From: Ophiothrix spiculata
Lineage: Eukaryota; Echinodermata; Ophiuroidea; Amphilepidida; Ophiotrichidae
DNA: 23,632 bases
Strand: one strand, 5' to 3'
Assembly (NCBI GenBank): GCA_000969725.1
Contig: JXSR01S005441.1
In this document: positions 1 to 9,635 of the stretch, in pieces
Position numbering within the stretch: the first letter of the stretch is position 1
Layout of the letters: every line of letters begins with the position of its first letter
Notes under the pieces: model-generated
The model's input: the letters and a program-made list of their open reading frames with translations, nothing else
Told to the model about the DNA's origin: nothing
Databases searched by the model: none
Translations under genes and position numbers: made by a program

Positions 1-814
1 TATAGTAACAACAATTTATATTTAAATACTCTAAGATTCTGCCAAGCCACACTAGTGGTTCATTTTTTGAGACGGTGCGTCACTGAAAGAATTACTTTCA
101 TCTTTGAAGAGTGTCAATGTGTTATCTTATATCTGATTGTAAGTATACTTTGGGAAAGATAGCAGATTTGACACTACATTACTTACAAAACTGAGGATTT
201 ATTCCCGACTTATTGAAATAAATCCACATGTGAAATAGGCTAGATTATAGTGGGTCTTTGTTTGTATAAACTAACGGATAATTATTCAGTCTATTTGTAG
301 GTCGCACACAACATTAATTTTCCAAAACTTACACCTGTTAATATTATAACATTTTAAAATTTGATTAACGACTTGTATGATAATTCATTAAAAATCGTAA
401 AGTAGAAAATGTGACAAAAAATGATACATGTGACGTTATTAGAGCATATTATGTGACATTTGTATGGTAGCACATGAGGACTGGATTAACCCAACAACCC
501 AGATTCCATCTCATATTTGAGAGTGACAGGTATTTTATTGGTGCATACCAAGACTATTATGTCATTATGTTACCTTCCCCTCCGCTGCATTTTTTTTAAT
601 ACTCCTAATCTACTTTACAAAGTGATAACCAAAGACAGATGGGCTATGTTGATCTCCATTTTATGCGATGTTCGTGAAAAAATGCTCTTTCTGAATGATG
701 TTTAATACATTGGTAAGAAATAACGGCTTGTTAAAAGAAAAATACCACAGATACATACTTTGTATGCCCTTCATAATAGTAAAATATTAAACCAAAGTGG
801 AAAATGAAATATTA
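1..814. other. AT-rich non-coding stretch
   Basis: I see no gene, RNA gene or long repeat here. The only ORF over 60 codons (517-705, plus) has no family motif, no splice sites worth noting and a composition like its surroundings, so I treat it as chance. Confidence 0.6.
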
Positions 815-910
815 TTGCTCCGTGGTTCGGAAGTCACGTAAAGCTGATGGTCTCGTGTACGATTAGACTCCTTAATGGGGTATGCAGTGTATCATTGATT
901 GATTGATTAT
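815..910 (+). repeat. possible SINE or LINE 3' tail
   Basis: A short segment of higher GC (GGTTCGGAAGTCACGTAAAG at about 824-843, then TGGTCTCGTGTACG) is followed by an ATTG tetranucleotide run at about 892-908. A compact GC-richer body followed by a short simple-sequence tail is the usual layout of a SINE or a truncated LINE 3' end in invertebrate genomes. I see no second copy in the window, no clear RNA polymerase III A and B boxes, and no target-site duplication. The call rests on layout and on a general resemblance to repeats I associate with marine invertebrates. Confidence 0.3.
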
Positions 911-3048
911 GCGCTTTACGCCGATGTGATATATGTGAAAAATCAACATATTTTCTGTAGTATACAATGTATAATAATGTAATTTAAACACTGTATGTGC
1001 ATGCACTATTTTACAACGATTAAATGGTATTCATCTGAAATCATATAGAGTACATAGTTTACAGATATTGGTCTCAGAATGTGACTGCAGTTGTCGTAGC
1101 AATTTATATTAAATTAAAAAAGACAAGGTGATTGCAACACATAAACGTAAATACAATTACAAACTGTAAATAAAACTACCGTCCATTTGTTACCCAGTAA
1201 GACATTTACACTAAAGATATTTAGACACACTTTGTGGTTATCTCATAGCATTACCAGTAATAAAGGAACCAGTTTGACATAATAAAATAAGAAAATAACT
1301 CGAAATTTTATACCTTAAAATTTGTAAAGGTATAGGCTGTATAATATCCACCTGTCCTTACATATCAATTCAAACATTTCAAAGAACTACACTCCCCTAC
1401 ATCAAATACAAAGTCAATGAAATCTATACTGATACTAAAAATGAATTCAGGCGGAAGCATTTAGTCGGCGTTAACTCGGTCATTTCATTATTGATATCAT
1501 AAGGTATCATCCGTCACTTGAAACGGATACCTTAGGAAATCGTTGAGGCAACATTCCACCAGTGTATTAAGTTACTCGACAATATTGCTATGAATCATGT
1601 AGCCTTACTTATTAGTAGTGGTGGTTTAATTGTCTATTTCAACTGTCTGATAACCAATTTTTAGAAAAATATGGGCCACAGGCTTACATAGAACAGGGTT
1701 TTTACATAGTACCTTCAATATTTAAACAACAGGTTACGAAGTGATCAGTATTTATTCTTTCCCTAGAAGTATCTGACGTCAAGATCACGTATCTTATCAT
1801 TTGAATAACACATACATGTATTTTTGCACAAATTCGAACACGGGTTAAAAACTTGATACAGAATATTCAGCTATTTTCACTGGTTCCAAAGTCTTATGAA
1901 ATAAAACATGAAATGTTGGTGATACACCAACGTGTGACATATTGCTAGTATAAAAATCAAATCTCTATATTTATGTATATAAATATTAATAACGATCATA
2001 ATATAAATCGTGTCATTGCAATTACTTAGCACCAAAATCCTCCATACTTTCATCATAAGGAAAAGATAGGGTCCGTGGACCACATTAATTATACTGATCA
2101 TCTACCATTAATGTTAATGTGCAGTATTGTAATTATTGGTTGAATTGCACCGTTCTTGAAAAAAATGAATGGAGTATTACCATTGAATGTGTATACTTTG
2201 TCAAAAAGTCACAATCCTGCACCTCACTCTCATCTAAACCTAGGTACACAATTACTCGGTAAAGTCGATCAGGGTCGATATAGGACCGAGGATCTGATCA
2301 TGAACTGTGTAAACTTCACTGAACCTGTTATGGGGTCATCTTGGCGGCCATTTTGAATTTGAAACATATAATATTATCTAATTTTAAGCCTACTATGTTT
2401 ACTTTATCCCATAAAGTCGTTTTTCAATGATAAAAGTTGATACTAAGTGGTTTACGTGATTTAAAGCTGTATTGTAATGGAACAATTGTATTTTGGTGGC
2501 CATTTTTAAAACAGAAAAAATTTGAAGTGAATACGTTGACAATTTGCAGTGCTTAAATATTGAACGATTATCTACTTATACGTTGATAAGAAAGTCTGCA
2601 TTAAGTTAACACTCAAATTTTTCGTCGGTAGAGATCTGCTTTAGCAATGTATACCACGTACACAGATAGCGGGTAGATAACTCCGTCAAAATATGCCAAT
2701 GTTAATATGCCTCTAGCATTACTCTTCAAGAGAAGTCTTCATGGCCTTTGTCTGTGATTTAAGACTTTGCCTTCGGATTTTTTTTAGTTTAGGTATTTTG
2801 GTATCATATTGTATATGATCTATATTTTCATATGGTATTTGCCTGTAAGAGTGTTTACAACAATGTCCATCCCGATAGTTTGTGTCCTTAGGAATTTTAT
2901 CTTGTATGGGTCGTTATCATCCTACTCCTATTTATGTATCCAAGTTCAACTCTTTTTCATATTTTGATATTGTTTTAGATATTTCTTTTGGAGACCTGAT
3001 ATTATGTTTCTGAATTATCATTCCTACAATTATATTATACATGTACAG
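911..3048. other. AT-rich non-coding stretch
   Basis: No gene is supported. ORFs at 1877-2101 (minus) and 2156-2356 (plus) lack recognisable domains and look like chance open frames. The only structure I note is the hairpin at 1500-1534. An A-run occurs at about 3149-3159, just inside the following repeat array. Confidence 0.55.
1500..1534. repeat. short imperfect hairpin
   Basis: The left arm TAAGGTATC-ATC-CGT pairs with the right arm ACGGATACCTTA, leaving a 3-nt bulge and an 8-nt loop (CACTTGAA). The stem is 12 bp. It stands alone in AT-rich DNA, with no T-run after it and no flanking ORF, so a role is not evident. Confidence 0.45.
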
Positions 3049-4083
3049 TAAGTAAAGTAAATAGATAGCGGTAGGCAACACTTATGACACAAGTTGAGCA
3101 TTAATTCCCGGTCATCAATCAGCATTGTAGACTTGATCGTCATGTGCAAAAAAAAAAACATTGGAGGAAGATCATGACAGTCTCATACCTGCTGCGATAA
3201 AACATGTTTAGTTATTACAGTAGACATATGGGATGATACGTCATATTTTAGAGCTATTTTGGTCCGAGAAGAATTAATATTGCAACATGCTTTCCTAAGA
3301 ATGTATATGTATGTTTACCATTATTGTAAATACACTTATTGCATCTTAGGCGAAAAAGTGAATGAAACGGGACAGTAGACTAAAAGAATGAAGATGCTAT
3401 CATCATAATTAAGTAATAAAAGTGCAATCAAACAAAGTGTGTGCATTATGACTAATATTTTAACCTCCTTTTTGTAAACTTATTTAAGGGGTTTGGTCCG
3501 ATTTTTCAATGTCATATGAAAGATGACCACTACAGAAGTCTTTAAACTTAAAAGTTTCAAATTTCAGCTGAATCGGTCAAACCGTTTTGATTTAATGGAC
3601 AATTTTGTATTTCAGAGCTACCTATACGTTTATGTATAAAATTAATAATGGTTACCAAAATTAGATACATTTTCATACATATCTCCAAAACCGAACATAC
3701 AGCCGTAAAAGTTTACACGGGTTATCAGGAAAATATAATAATAGTAATATTTTGGTATCAAAATCTCAAAAAGTTGAAGCAATTTGACCATTAATTATGT
3801 GTCACGTTTATAGAGAAACTACTAAGGGATTGGCATTTATATATACCAGTAATTACAACATACATAATAAAAGTGGAAGCTATATATCAACTCATGGTAT
3901 TTTTCCTGAACAAGCCCAGGGAAAGAAATGGGGACAACTTGTAGGGTTTTAGTCATTAATCTGATGCTATAAAAAGATCTCTTGTGGAATTGTCAAGTTA
4001 AAATATAACTTGCCCTTTTTATACCACTTGGTTTAATACAATGACAAAATTCCGAGACAACAACATCCCTGAAACATTCTTAA
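3049..4083 (+). repeat. diverged tandem repeat, copy I
   Basis: This copy begins at TAAGTAAAGTAAATA and carries landmarks found again in copies II and III: TTAATTCCCGGTCATC, CATACCTGCTGCGATAAAAC, GAATTAATATTGCAAC, TAGGCGAAAAAGTGAATGAA and TTGGCATTTATATATA. Copy II begins 1035 bp later. Removing the 307-bp MITE inserted at 3484-3790 leaves a period of about 728 bp. Identity with copy II is high over the first 430 bp by eye. No reading frame is conserved across the copies, so this looks like duplicated non-coding DNA rather than a gene array. Confidence 0.8.
3484..3794 (+). mobile_element. TTAA-flanked MITE, copy 1
   Basis: This block of about 307 bp interrupts repeat copy I and is missing at the matching place in copy II (about 4515-4535), so the paralogous empty site shows it to be an insertion. 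TTAA stands at both ends (3484-3487 and 3791-3794), as expected for a piggyBac-type target duplication. The body contains CAATGTCATATGAAAGATG and CTGAATCGGTCAAACCG, which recur in reverse orientation at 10602-10801. Terminal inverted repeats are weak (AAGGGG against ATGGTC when both are read inward), so the piggyBac-like label is an inference from the TTAA sites alone. No transposase is present, so the element would be non-autonomous. Confidence 0.65.
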
Positions 4084-4685
4084 TAAGTAAAGTAAATAAA
4101 TTGTGGTAGGCAATACTTAAGAAATAAATGGAACACAAGTTGTGCATTAATTCCCGGTCATCGATCAGCATGGCAGACTTGATCGCCATCTGCAAAGAAA
4201 CATCATGATCATGACAGTCTCATACCTGCTGCGATAAAACATGTTTAGTTATCACAGTAGATATTTTGGATGGCACGTCACATTTTAAAGCTATCATGGT
4301 CTGAGAAGAATTAATATTGCAACATGCTTTTCTAAGAATTTATAGGGATGTTTACCATTATTGTAAATACACGTATTGCATCCTAGGCGAAAAAGTGAAT
4401 GAAACGGCACACTAGTCTAAAAGAATGAAGATGCTGTCATCATAATAAGTAGTAAAATTAAAATCAAACAATGTGTGTGCATTATGACTTATATTTTATC
4501 CTCCTTTTTGTAAACTAATTAATGTCTGATAATGTGTTACGTTTATAGAGATAACTACTACTAAAGGATTGGCATTTATATATATACTAGTAATTACAAC
4601 ATACTTAATAAAAGTGCAAGCTATATATCAACTTATGGTATTTTTTTTTTCTTAACATGCCAAGGGACAGAATTGGGGACAACTT

Positions 4686-5304
4686 ATAATAATAATAATA
4701 ATACCGGCGCTTATAGTGCGCAATTCCAACAGAGATGATCAATGCGCATAACAAAGGAATATATATAAATACAGAAAAATATAAACAAAAATACATCAGA
4801 AACAACAAACATGATTAGAACATATAAGTCTTCAAGCCCTTTTTAAAACTTGCAACTGAAGAAGCAGATCTTATTGCTGAAGGAATCTGATTCCAGAGGG
4901 TTGGTCCATAGACACCAAACGACCTGTCCCCGGCACGTTTGTTACTTTTTGCACTGACAAGTCGTGTGGTGTCCATGGCCGAACGAAGACCTTCTCTTGG
5001 TGGAACATAGATGGCAATGCAATCCTTTAAATAGATCGGTGATAGATCATTGAGAGATTTGTAGATGTGCAGAAGTATTTTAAACTGAATACGCTTGTCA
5101 ATGGGCAGCCAGTGTAGGGATGTAAGCAGAGGAGATGTTGGAGTGCGGCGAGGAAGCTGAAAAATAATACGGGCGGCACGGTTCTGGAGGCGTTGTAAGC
5201 GAGCAATATCTTTATTCCTACAACTAGAAAGGAGTGCATTGCCATAGTCAAGCTTCGACAGCACAAGTGCCCGCATAGCATTAGATGCAGTGTCATGATC
5301 AACA
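4686..5304 (-). mobile_element. 5'-truncated LINE (CR1/L2-like) insertion
   Basis: A minus-strand retrotransposon fragment lies inside repeat copy II. On its own strand it runs from a truncated reverse-transcriptase C-terminus, through a stop codon at 4815-4817, into a 3' UTR of about 130 bp ending in an ATT trinucleotide run (plus-strand 4686-4703). Simple-repeat tails of this kind are known from the CR1/L2 group. It is flanked by AACTT on both sides (4681-4685 and 5305-5309). Copy I of the host repeat carries one uninterrupted AACTT (about 3937-3941), which serves as an empty site. Heavy 5' truncation is normal for LINE insertion by target-primed reverse transcription. The exact clade (CR1, L2, Crack or relatives) cannot be fixed from the C-terminus alone. 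Confidence 0.85.
4815..5303 (-). pseudogene. LINE reverse transcriptase, C-terminal fragment
   Basis: This is an open frame of 153 codons from the first Met (5276), and it stays open back to the insertion edge at 5303, so that Met is internal rather than a true start. It matches the region after the catalytic core of CR1/L2-type LINE reverse transcriptases: SKLDYGNALL at residues 7-16, LQRLQNRAARII at 27-38, LHWLPIDKRIQFKILL at 54-69, LNDLSPIYLKDCI at 75-87, GPTLWNQIPSAIR at 124-136, and a terminal SVASFKKGLKTYM. The endonuclease and the catalytic YxDD box are missing because the copy is 5'-truncated. No frameshift or internal stop is seen over about 160 codons, which points to a fairly recent insertion. 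It cannot encode an active enzyme. Confidence 0.88.
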
Positions 5305-5447
5305 AACTTGTAGGGGTTTTAGTCATCAATCTGATGCTATAAAAAGATCTCTTGTGAAAAGTTAAAATATAATTTGCCCTTTTTATTCCATTAGGTTTAA
5401 TATAATGACAAAATTCCGAGACTACTTCATCCCTTAAACATTCTAAA

Positions 5448-5690
5448 TAAGTAAAGTAAATACATTGTGGTAGGCAATACTTAAGAAATAAATGGAACAC
5501 AAGTTGTGCATTAATTCCCGGTCATCGATCAGCATGGCAGACTTGATCGTCATCTGCAAAGAAACATCATGATCATGACAGTCTCATACCTGCTGCGATA
5601 AAACATGTTTAGTTTTCACAGTGAAAATTTTAGAGCTATTTATGGTCTGAGAGGAATTAATATTGCAACATTCTTTTCTAAGAAATTATA
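5448..5690 (+). repeat. diverged tandem repeat, copy III (first block)
   Basis: This is the third copy of the array. It is nearly identical to copy II from TAAGTAAAGTAAATACATTG through TCCCGGTCATCGATCAGC, CATACCTGCTGCGATAAAAC and GGAATTAATATTGCAAC. Similarity stops near 5690, where copies I and II carry on but this one runs into unrelated sequence starting at GAAGGGGTGCTCCCCC. The 150 bp before it (5310-5447) also match the segment before copy II (3936-4083). Confidence 0.8.
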
Positions 5691-6284
5691 GAAGGGGTGC
5701 TCCCCCAAAATGAGAGGAAAGTCGCACTTGATGATTTTGAGAAAACAGCTACTGAAAAATATATTTCAAAAATATTAAATTTTCGTTTTTTGATGGAATT
5801 TGCATAGATATTTTTCTAACTTTATGTAACATTTGGGCTATATAAATTACCTGGAAATGTTAGTTTTAAAATTCTAAACGTTCTGTACAATTTGCACTAA
5901 GAACGGCCTGGTTCAGTTTTGAACACATTTTTTTTTTTTTCAAAGCCATTGAAGATCATGAAGATATTTATAGAATAATTTTAAATTTACATGTAATATT
6001 GCATATACTCTTACTATTATGTGTGCCAAGTATCAAGTGTAGTGCGTAACCAAATATAAAAAATGCTATTGTTTTCCTTTAATAACATCTGGGGCGTTTG
6101 CTATTAGTTACCATGCTCAATGGTAAATAATGCTTACACTTTTAAGTCGGTTTCTGACTATTCATTATTTTCCGAATCGCCTTACATGGTCGCATACATT
6201 AATTTATTGAAAGGGACAGGGAAAGTATGACAAATTTTATATCACTTGAATAGGTGTATATTAATTTCTTTATAAAATAATACC
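5691..6284. other. AT-rich non-coding stretch
   Basis: I find no gene and no match to the neighbouring repeats. A T-run sits at about 5928-5940. It begins with a small palindromic GGGGTGCTCCCCC, which may mark the edge where repeat copy III breaks off. Confidence 0.5.
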
Positions 6285-6806
6285 ACACAATCAAGTTTCC
6301 CTGAAAAAGTAACATCATTCACCGGGATCATTCATAAAGCAAAATATATTCCTTAGTGGGAGGGTCGGATATTAATGATACCTAACTGTTTACCTCTGTC
6401 CGGGCACTGACCTCTCTGTGGTTTAGCCTATACCTTTTGTCGTGAAAGCAAAGCGGGATACTTCTATCAGCGTTAAAACTGCTGAGATAAGGCATGCTCT
6501 GTTTCACAATATATTCTATGTACATGTCTATGATACATAATACTAGCATAAAATGTGATTATTGCAACATAATTTCTTTGTATCCAATTTCCTGGTAAAC
6601 GCTGTGACCACATTTATGCTTACCACAAAGCATGTGGATATTTTTAACCTTTGGTTTGACTTGATTAATTTGCAGGTCAAAATATTAAACATAATTCCTT
6701 CCTTTTCTCGACTGAGTGATTTGTTTCGTTGATATCAGAAGATGTTTACACTTTAAACTGCACGGTAATCCCGGTGACGGAAAGCATACCATACCTTCAC
6801 AAAACT
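6285..6806 (+). repeat. second block of the duplicated segment, copy 1
   Basis: This segment matches 9636-10114. Shared landmarks in the same order are AAGTTTCCCTGAAAA, CTCTGTCCGGGCA, GGTTTAGCCT, TCTATCAGCGT, ATAATACTAGCATAA and GTAATCCCGGTGACG (TAATCCCGGTGACG in the other copy). Similarity is patchy, well below that among copies I to III, so this duplication is older. No frame is shared, and ORF 6685-6879 on the minus strand is not preserved in the other copy. Confidence 0.65.
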
Positions 6807-7029
6807 GACCGGGGGAGGGGATCTTAATGTTTAATTTTATATATATAAATATCGCTTTCAAGTAATGTGTGGTAACCAAGAAGACATTTCATATGTCAAG
6901 TGTTTATCATAAACTCAATTAAGAGTTTTATTTTTGTGAAACCTCCAAAAAGTAATTCCCAAAGGTTCACTGACAAATTTGCAACAAGCAAATACAAGTT
7001 TGAACTTCCCAAGCCAGAAAATCTTATCG
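6807..7029. other. AT-rich linker
   Basis: Nothing is assignable. A short TA-rich run lies near 6838-6850. This stretch joins the second block of the array to repeat copy IV. Confidence 0.5.
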
Positions 7030-7330
7030 ATAGAAAATGAGATAGATGTTTCACTTAAAGACAGGCATCAAGTTATTCATTAAGTAAATAATTTGTGGAA
7101 GTCAACACTTGAGAGATAAATGATACACAAGCTGTGCATTAACGCTTGGCAGTCAACCAATTTAGCAGACACATACATGCATGTGCTAGGGAATCGTAGG
7201 GATGGCTATGTCAGTATCATATAAACTGCTGCGATAAAACAGGTTTAGTTGTCATACTAGACAGCTGGGAGCTATTTTTGATGCAATCATTATGGCAATA
7301 GGAATGAATATTGCAAAAGACACTTTGAAG
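7030..7330 (+). repeat. diverged tandem repeat, copy IV
   Basis: This is a more diverged copy of the array's first block. It holds TTAAGTAAATAATTTGTGG, AAGCTGTGCATTAACGC, ACTGCTGCGATAAAACAG followed by GTTTAGTTGTCA, and GAATGAATATTGCAA, in the same order as copies I to III. It shares extra features with copy V that I to III lack: a leading CACTTAAAGA(C/T)AG(G/A)CATC segment and CCAATTTAGCAGACACAT. Copies IV and V therefore form a subgroup. Confidence 0.7.
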
Positions 7331-7750
7331 AAATTACCGTATTCAAACTAAATATTTTTAAACTTACTACTACATCTTATTGACATTCTACGACTCAGTT
7401 ATAGTGACATTTTCAGAATAATCTAAAGCAACGTCCTAACAAACATTGAAAAAGAGTTTTGTTTTTTGATAAAATTATATCTATAATATACGCCTCCACA
7501 TACCTAATAAAAAACTTCCCTGAAATCCCAAATCATTAATAAGGTAGAAGAATCACTTGGATTCGAAGATTGGGCGTCGTTAAGTTCACTTGTTTAATTC
7601 TACACGTTCCTTTGAGTCTTTTTTCGTGACCAATTTTATTTTCTAATCTAATTTATAACTTACAAAAGTTTGGACTTTATCAGCAATGATCAGAAGGTGT
7701 ACAAAAATGTTTATTCTGAGATTTTAACACCCACCTGAGACCTCACCCTA
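7331..7750. other. AT-rich non-coding stretch
   Basis: I see no gene or repeat in this segment. Confidence 0.5.
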
Positions 7751-7904
7751 TTGTGTTTTCACTCCATTATTTTGTAGGAATGGAGCGTTAATACAATAAC
7801 TCTCCATTAGTGATAATACACGAATGGAGAGTTATTTACGAATGGAGACTTAGTTATTGTCATTAAATTTACAACAAGGTACAAAAGTGTGAAAACAAAA
7901 CACA
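7751..7904. repeat. nested foldback (MITE-like)
   Basis: Two nested inverted repeats share a centre. The inner stem is a perfect 14 bp: AATAACTCTCCATT (7795-7808) against AATGGAGAGTTATT (7823-7836), with a 14-nt loop. The outer arms are imperfect: TGTGTTTTCAC followed by TCCATTATTTTGTA (7752-7776) against the segment at 7880-7904. The word GAATGGAG occurs three times inside. The layout suggests a small foldback or MITE, but no target duplication is clear. Confidence 0.6.
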
Positions 7905-9072
7905 TTATATTATGCTGAAGACTACTCAATCAATGGACAATTATTTTATAGCTAGGGGATTAGAGGTTATCCAAAAATTAACTGCTTCATGTCTTTTGGC
8001 CCATGTTATAAGGAATATTTTGTCGACACATTATTTATATTACAGCATTTATTGTGTAGGCCTACCATATGGCAATTTATATGTAGGATTAGCGCAATGC
8101 TATTTTGTGTTTTATTTTTAATGTTTAATAATGTTATTTCATTTTTGGCGTAATTTGCGTGCGTGCGTTCATGTTGTATTCTTCATGTATTTGTAGGCTA
8201 TAACAATTTATGTGTATTTAATCAATTCAATTTATTATGCAGATAAGTTAGTTTAGTAGGCCTATTTCAGCTTTTCCAGCTTTAAAAGATTAATGAAAAG
8301 AAAAGGTATTATGGTGAAGTTGTCATAAATATAAATGATCCCGAATATTTAAATTTTAGGGTTATTTTTTGGTTCATTTTATAGAGCAAATTTTCTTAAA
8401 TTACACACATTTTTTATTGGTTTCAAACTAATTACTTTTTTCTCCTTTTGAATTTTTTCTTCTCTTCTTTTCTTTTGATAAGGATTTTTTTTTATTTTGT
8501 TTTCATTATACTTATTGTTAAGTTTCAATAACGAGTATATTAGTACCATTCATATTGGTTTTAAACAATTCTGGGATGACGTACGCCCCTCTCTACCCCA
8601 TTTTATAACCATGATTTTATATAAGACTGTAGGCCTACCAGATAAAATTAGGCCCAGGAGTTAAGAAATTATAAATGTACAGCGATCCAAACTTACATAT
8701 TTCTGCCCAGGTGAAACAGAACATTCAGCAAAATCTGGTACAATGCTAATATACTCTCGACACAAGAATCAATGGTGTTTCCGAGATGAAAGTAATGACA
8801 CCAAAATCAAATATATATCCAACATTATTTTGCTATTGATATAAATCCAGTATTTTCTCAGTACAGCATTGTACAACTACTACACACATCCGAGTCCATG
8901 GAACCCATCTTTATCATGTTTATTAGACAGAGTCAACTTATGAAATGAATTGAACATTGATTGTATTGAATCATCTTGTATTGAATTCATAGAGACTTGT
9001 AAGAATTTTCAAGTGTAACAAACAACAAACAATTGATTATACAATTAACAGATCGGTCTCAGGTTGGTGTTA
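7905..9072. other. AT-rich stretch with TAGGCCTA palindromes
   Basis: No gene is supported; the plus ORF at 7912-8121 has no domain. GTAGGCCTAC occurs at 8056-8065 and 8629-8638, and TAGGCCTA at 8257-8264, an unusual clustering of one palindromic word in AT-rich DNA. A long T-rich tract runs from about 8430 to 8500. Confidence 0.5.
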
Positions 9073-9190
9073 AGTAAGAGAACGGCCTCGTTTATCACAA
9101 CTTTCGTGGAAAACAAAACATGCCTCGGCTATCGCCTTGGCATGTTTTATTTTCCACGAAAGTTGTGATACTCGGCCTTTCTCTATTACA
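9073..9190. mobile_element. long foldback element
   Basis: The core arms are 31 bp with one mismatch: 9094-9124 (starting ATCACAACTTTCGTGGAAAA) against 9139-9169 (ending CGAAAGTTGTGAT). The arms extend outward with gaps to GTAAGAGAACGGCC on the left and GGCCTTTCTCTATTAC on the right. The loop of about 14 nt is GC-richer (TCGGCTATCGCCTT). It is far too long and too regular to be chance in AT-rich DNA. It is most simply a foldback MITE; a transcribed hairpin is possible, but nothing supports expression. Confidence 0.75.
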
Positions 9191-9339
9191 TAAAGATCTG
9201 ACAAAAGTTATTTATATCCTACTGTATATTACGTTTTAGGTATCTAAGTGTGTCTTCATTATATACCGTATTTCATTTTGATATTGGCGTTTGGAGGTAT
9301 TAACTTCTCAAGTCAAAAAATGTAAATGATAAAATCTCC
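9191..9339. other. AT-rich linker
   Basis: Nothing is recognised between the foldback element and repeat copy V. Confidence 0.45.
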
Positions 9340-9560
9340 AAAAATGAGTTGGATGTCTCACTTAAAGATAGACATCCAGTTAATAATATGAGGTAGTCGA
9401 TACATAAGATAAAGGTTACACAAGCTGTGCCTTAACGCTTAGCAGTGGACCAATTTAGCAGACACATTATATATACCGAATACATATGATATGAAGTTAT
9501 AGGAGAAAACACGTTTGGTTGACATAATAGACAATTGGGTTTGTATTTCACATAGTAGAG
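9340..9560 (+). repeat. diverged tandem repeat, copy V
   Basis: This is the most diverged copy of the first block. It opens with GGATGTCTCACTTAAAGATA and GACATCCAGTTAATAA, matching copy IV, then CACAAGCTGTGCCTTAACGC, GGACCAATTTAGCAGACACA and GAAAACACGTTTGGTTGACA. It runs almost directly into the second block (from 9636), an order also seen between copy III and the block at 6285 if the unrelated 5691-6284 stretch is set aside. Confidence 0.65.
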
Positions 9561-9635
9561 GTATTTTGATAGGAAGATACTCAGGGCAAATTACTTATTT
9601 CTAATTAGATAGTGTTAATATTAATGTACACCTAA

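Larger units (their letters stand above)
4084..5447 (+). repeat. diverged tandem repeat, copy II
   Basis: This is the second copy of the array, with the same order of landmarks as copy I: TAAGTAAAGTAAATAAATTG, TCCCGGTCATCGATCAGC, CATACCTGCTGCGATAAAAC, TAGGCGAAAAAGTGAATGAA, then TTGGCATTTATATATA. It lacks the MITE of copy I and instead holds a LINE fragment at 4686-5304. Copy III starts 1364 bp later, or about 740 bp once the LINE and its target duplication are removed. That agrees with the copy I to II period. Confidence 0.8.

Noticed and set aside
820..870. Possible tRNA-derived promoter in the GC-richer segment
   Set aside because: GGTTCGG resembles part of a B box, but the full B box and a matching A box at the right distance are not present.
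4605..4808. A 67-codon minus-strand frame rich in Tyr
   Set aside because: The tyrosine run is the ATT/TAT repeat tail of the LINE translated, and the frame spans the LINE edge.
5027..5500. A 157-codon minus-strand open frame
   Set aside because: It overlaps the LINE reverse-transcriptase frame in another register and has no domain. It also crosses the insertion boundary into the host repeat, so it is a shadow.
3049..5690. Regularly spaced repeats considered as a CRISPR-like array or satellite
   Set aside because: The units are about 735 bp and diverged, with no short constant repeat and spacer layout. The DNA is eukaryotic in character.
7912..8121. A 69-codon plus-strand frame after the foldback
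   Set aside because: Composition follows the AT-rich background, there is no domain, and a TAGGCCTA palindrome is translated within it.
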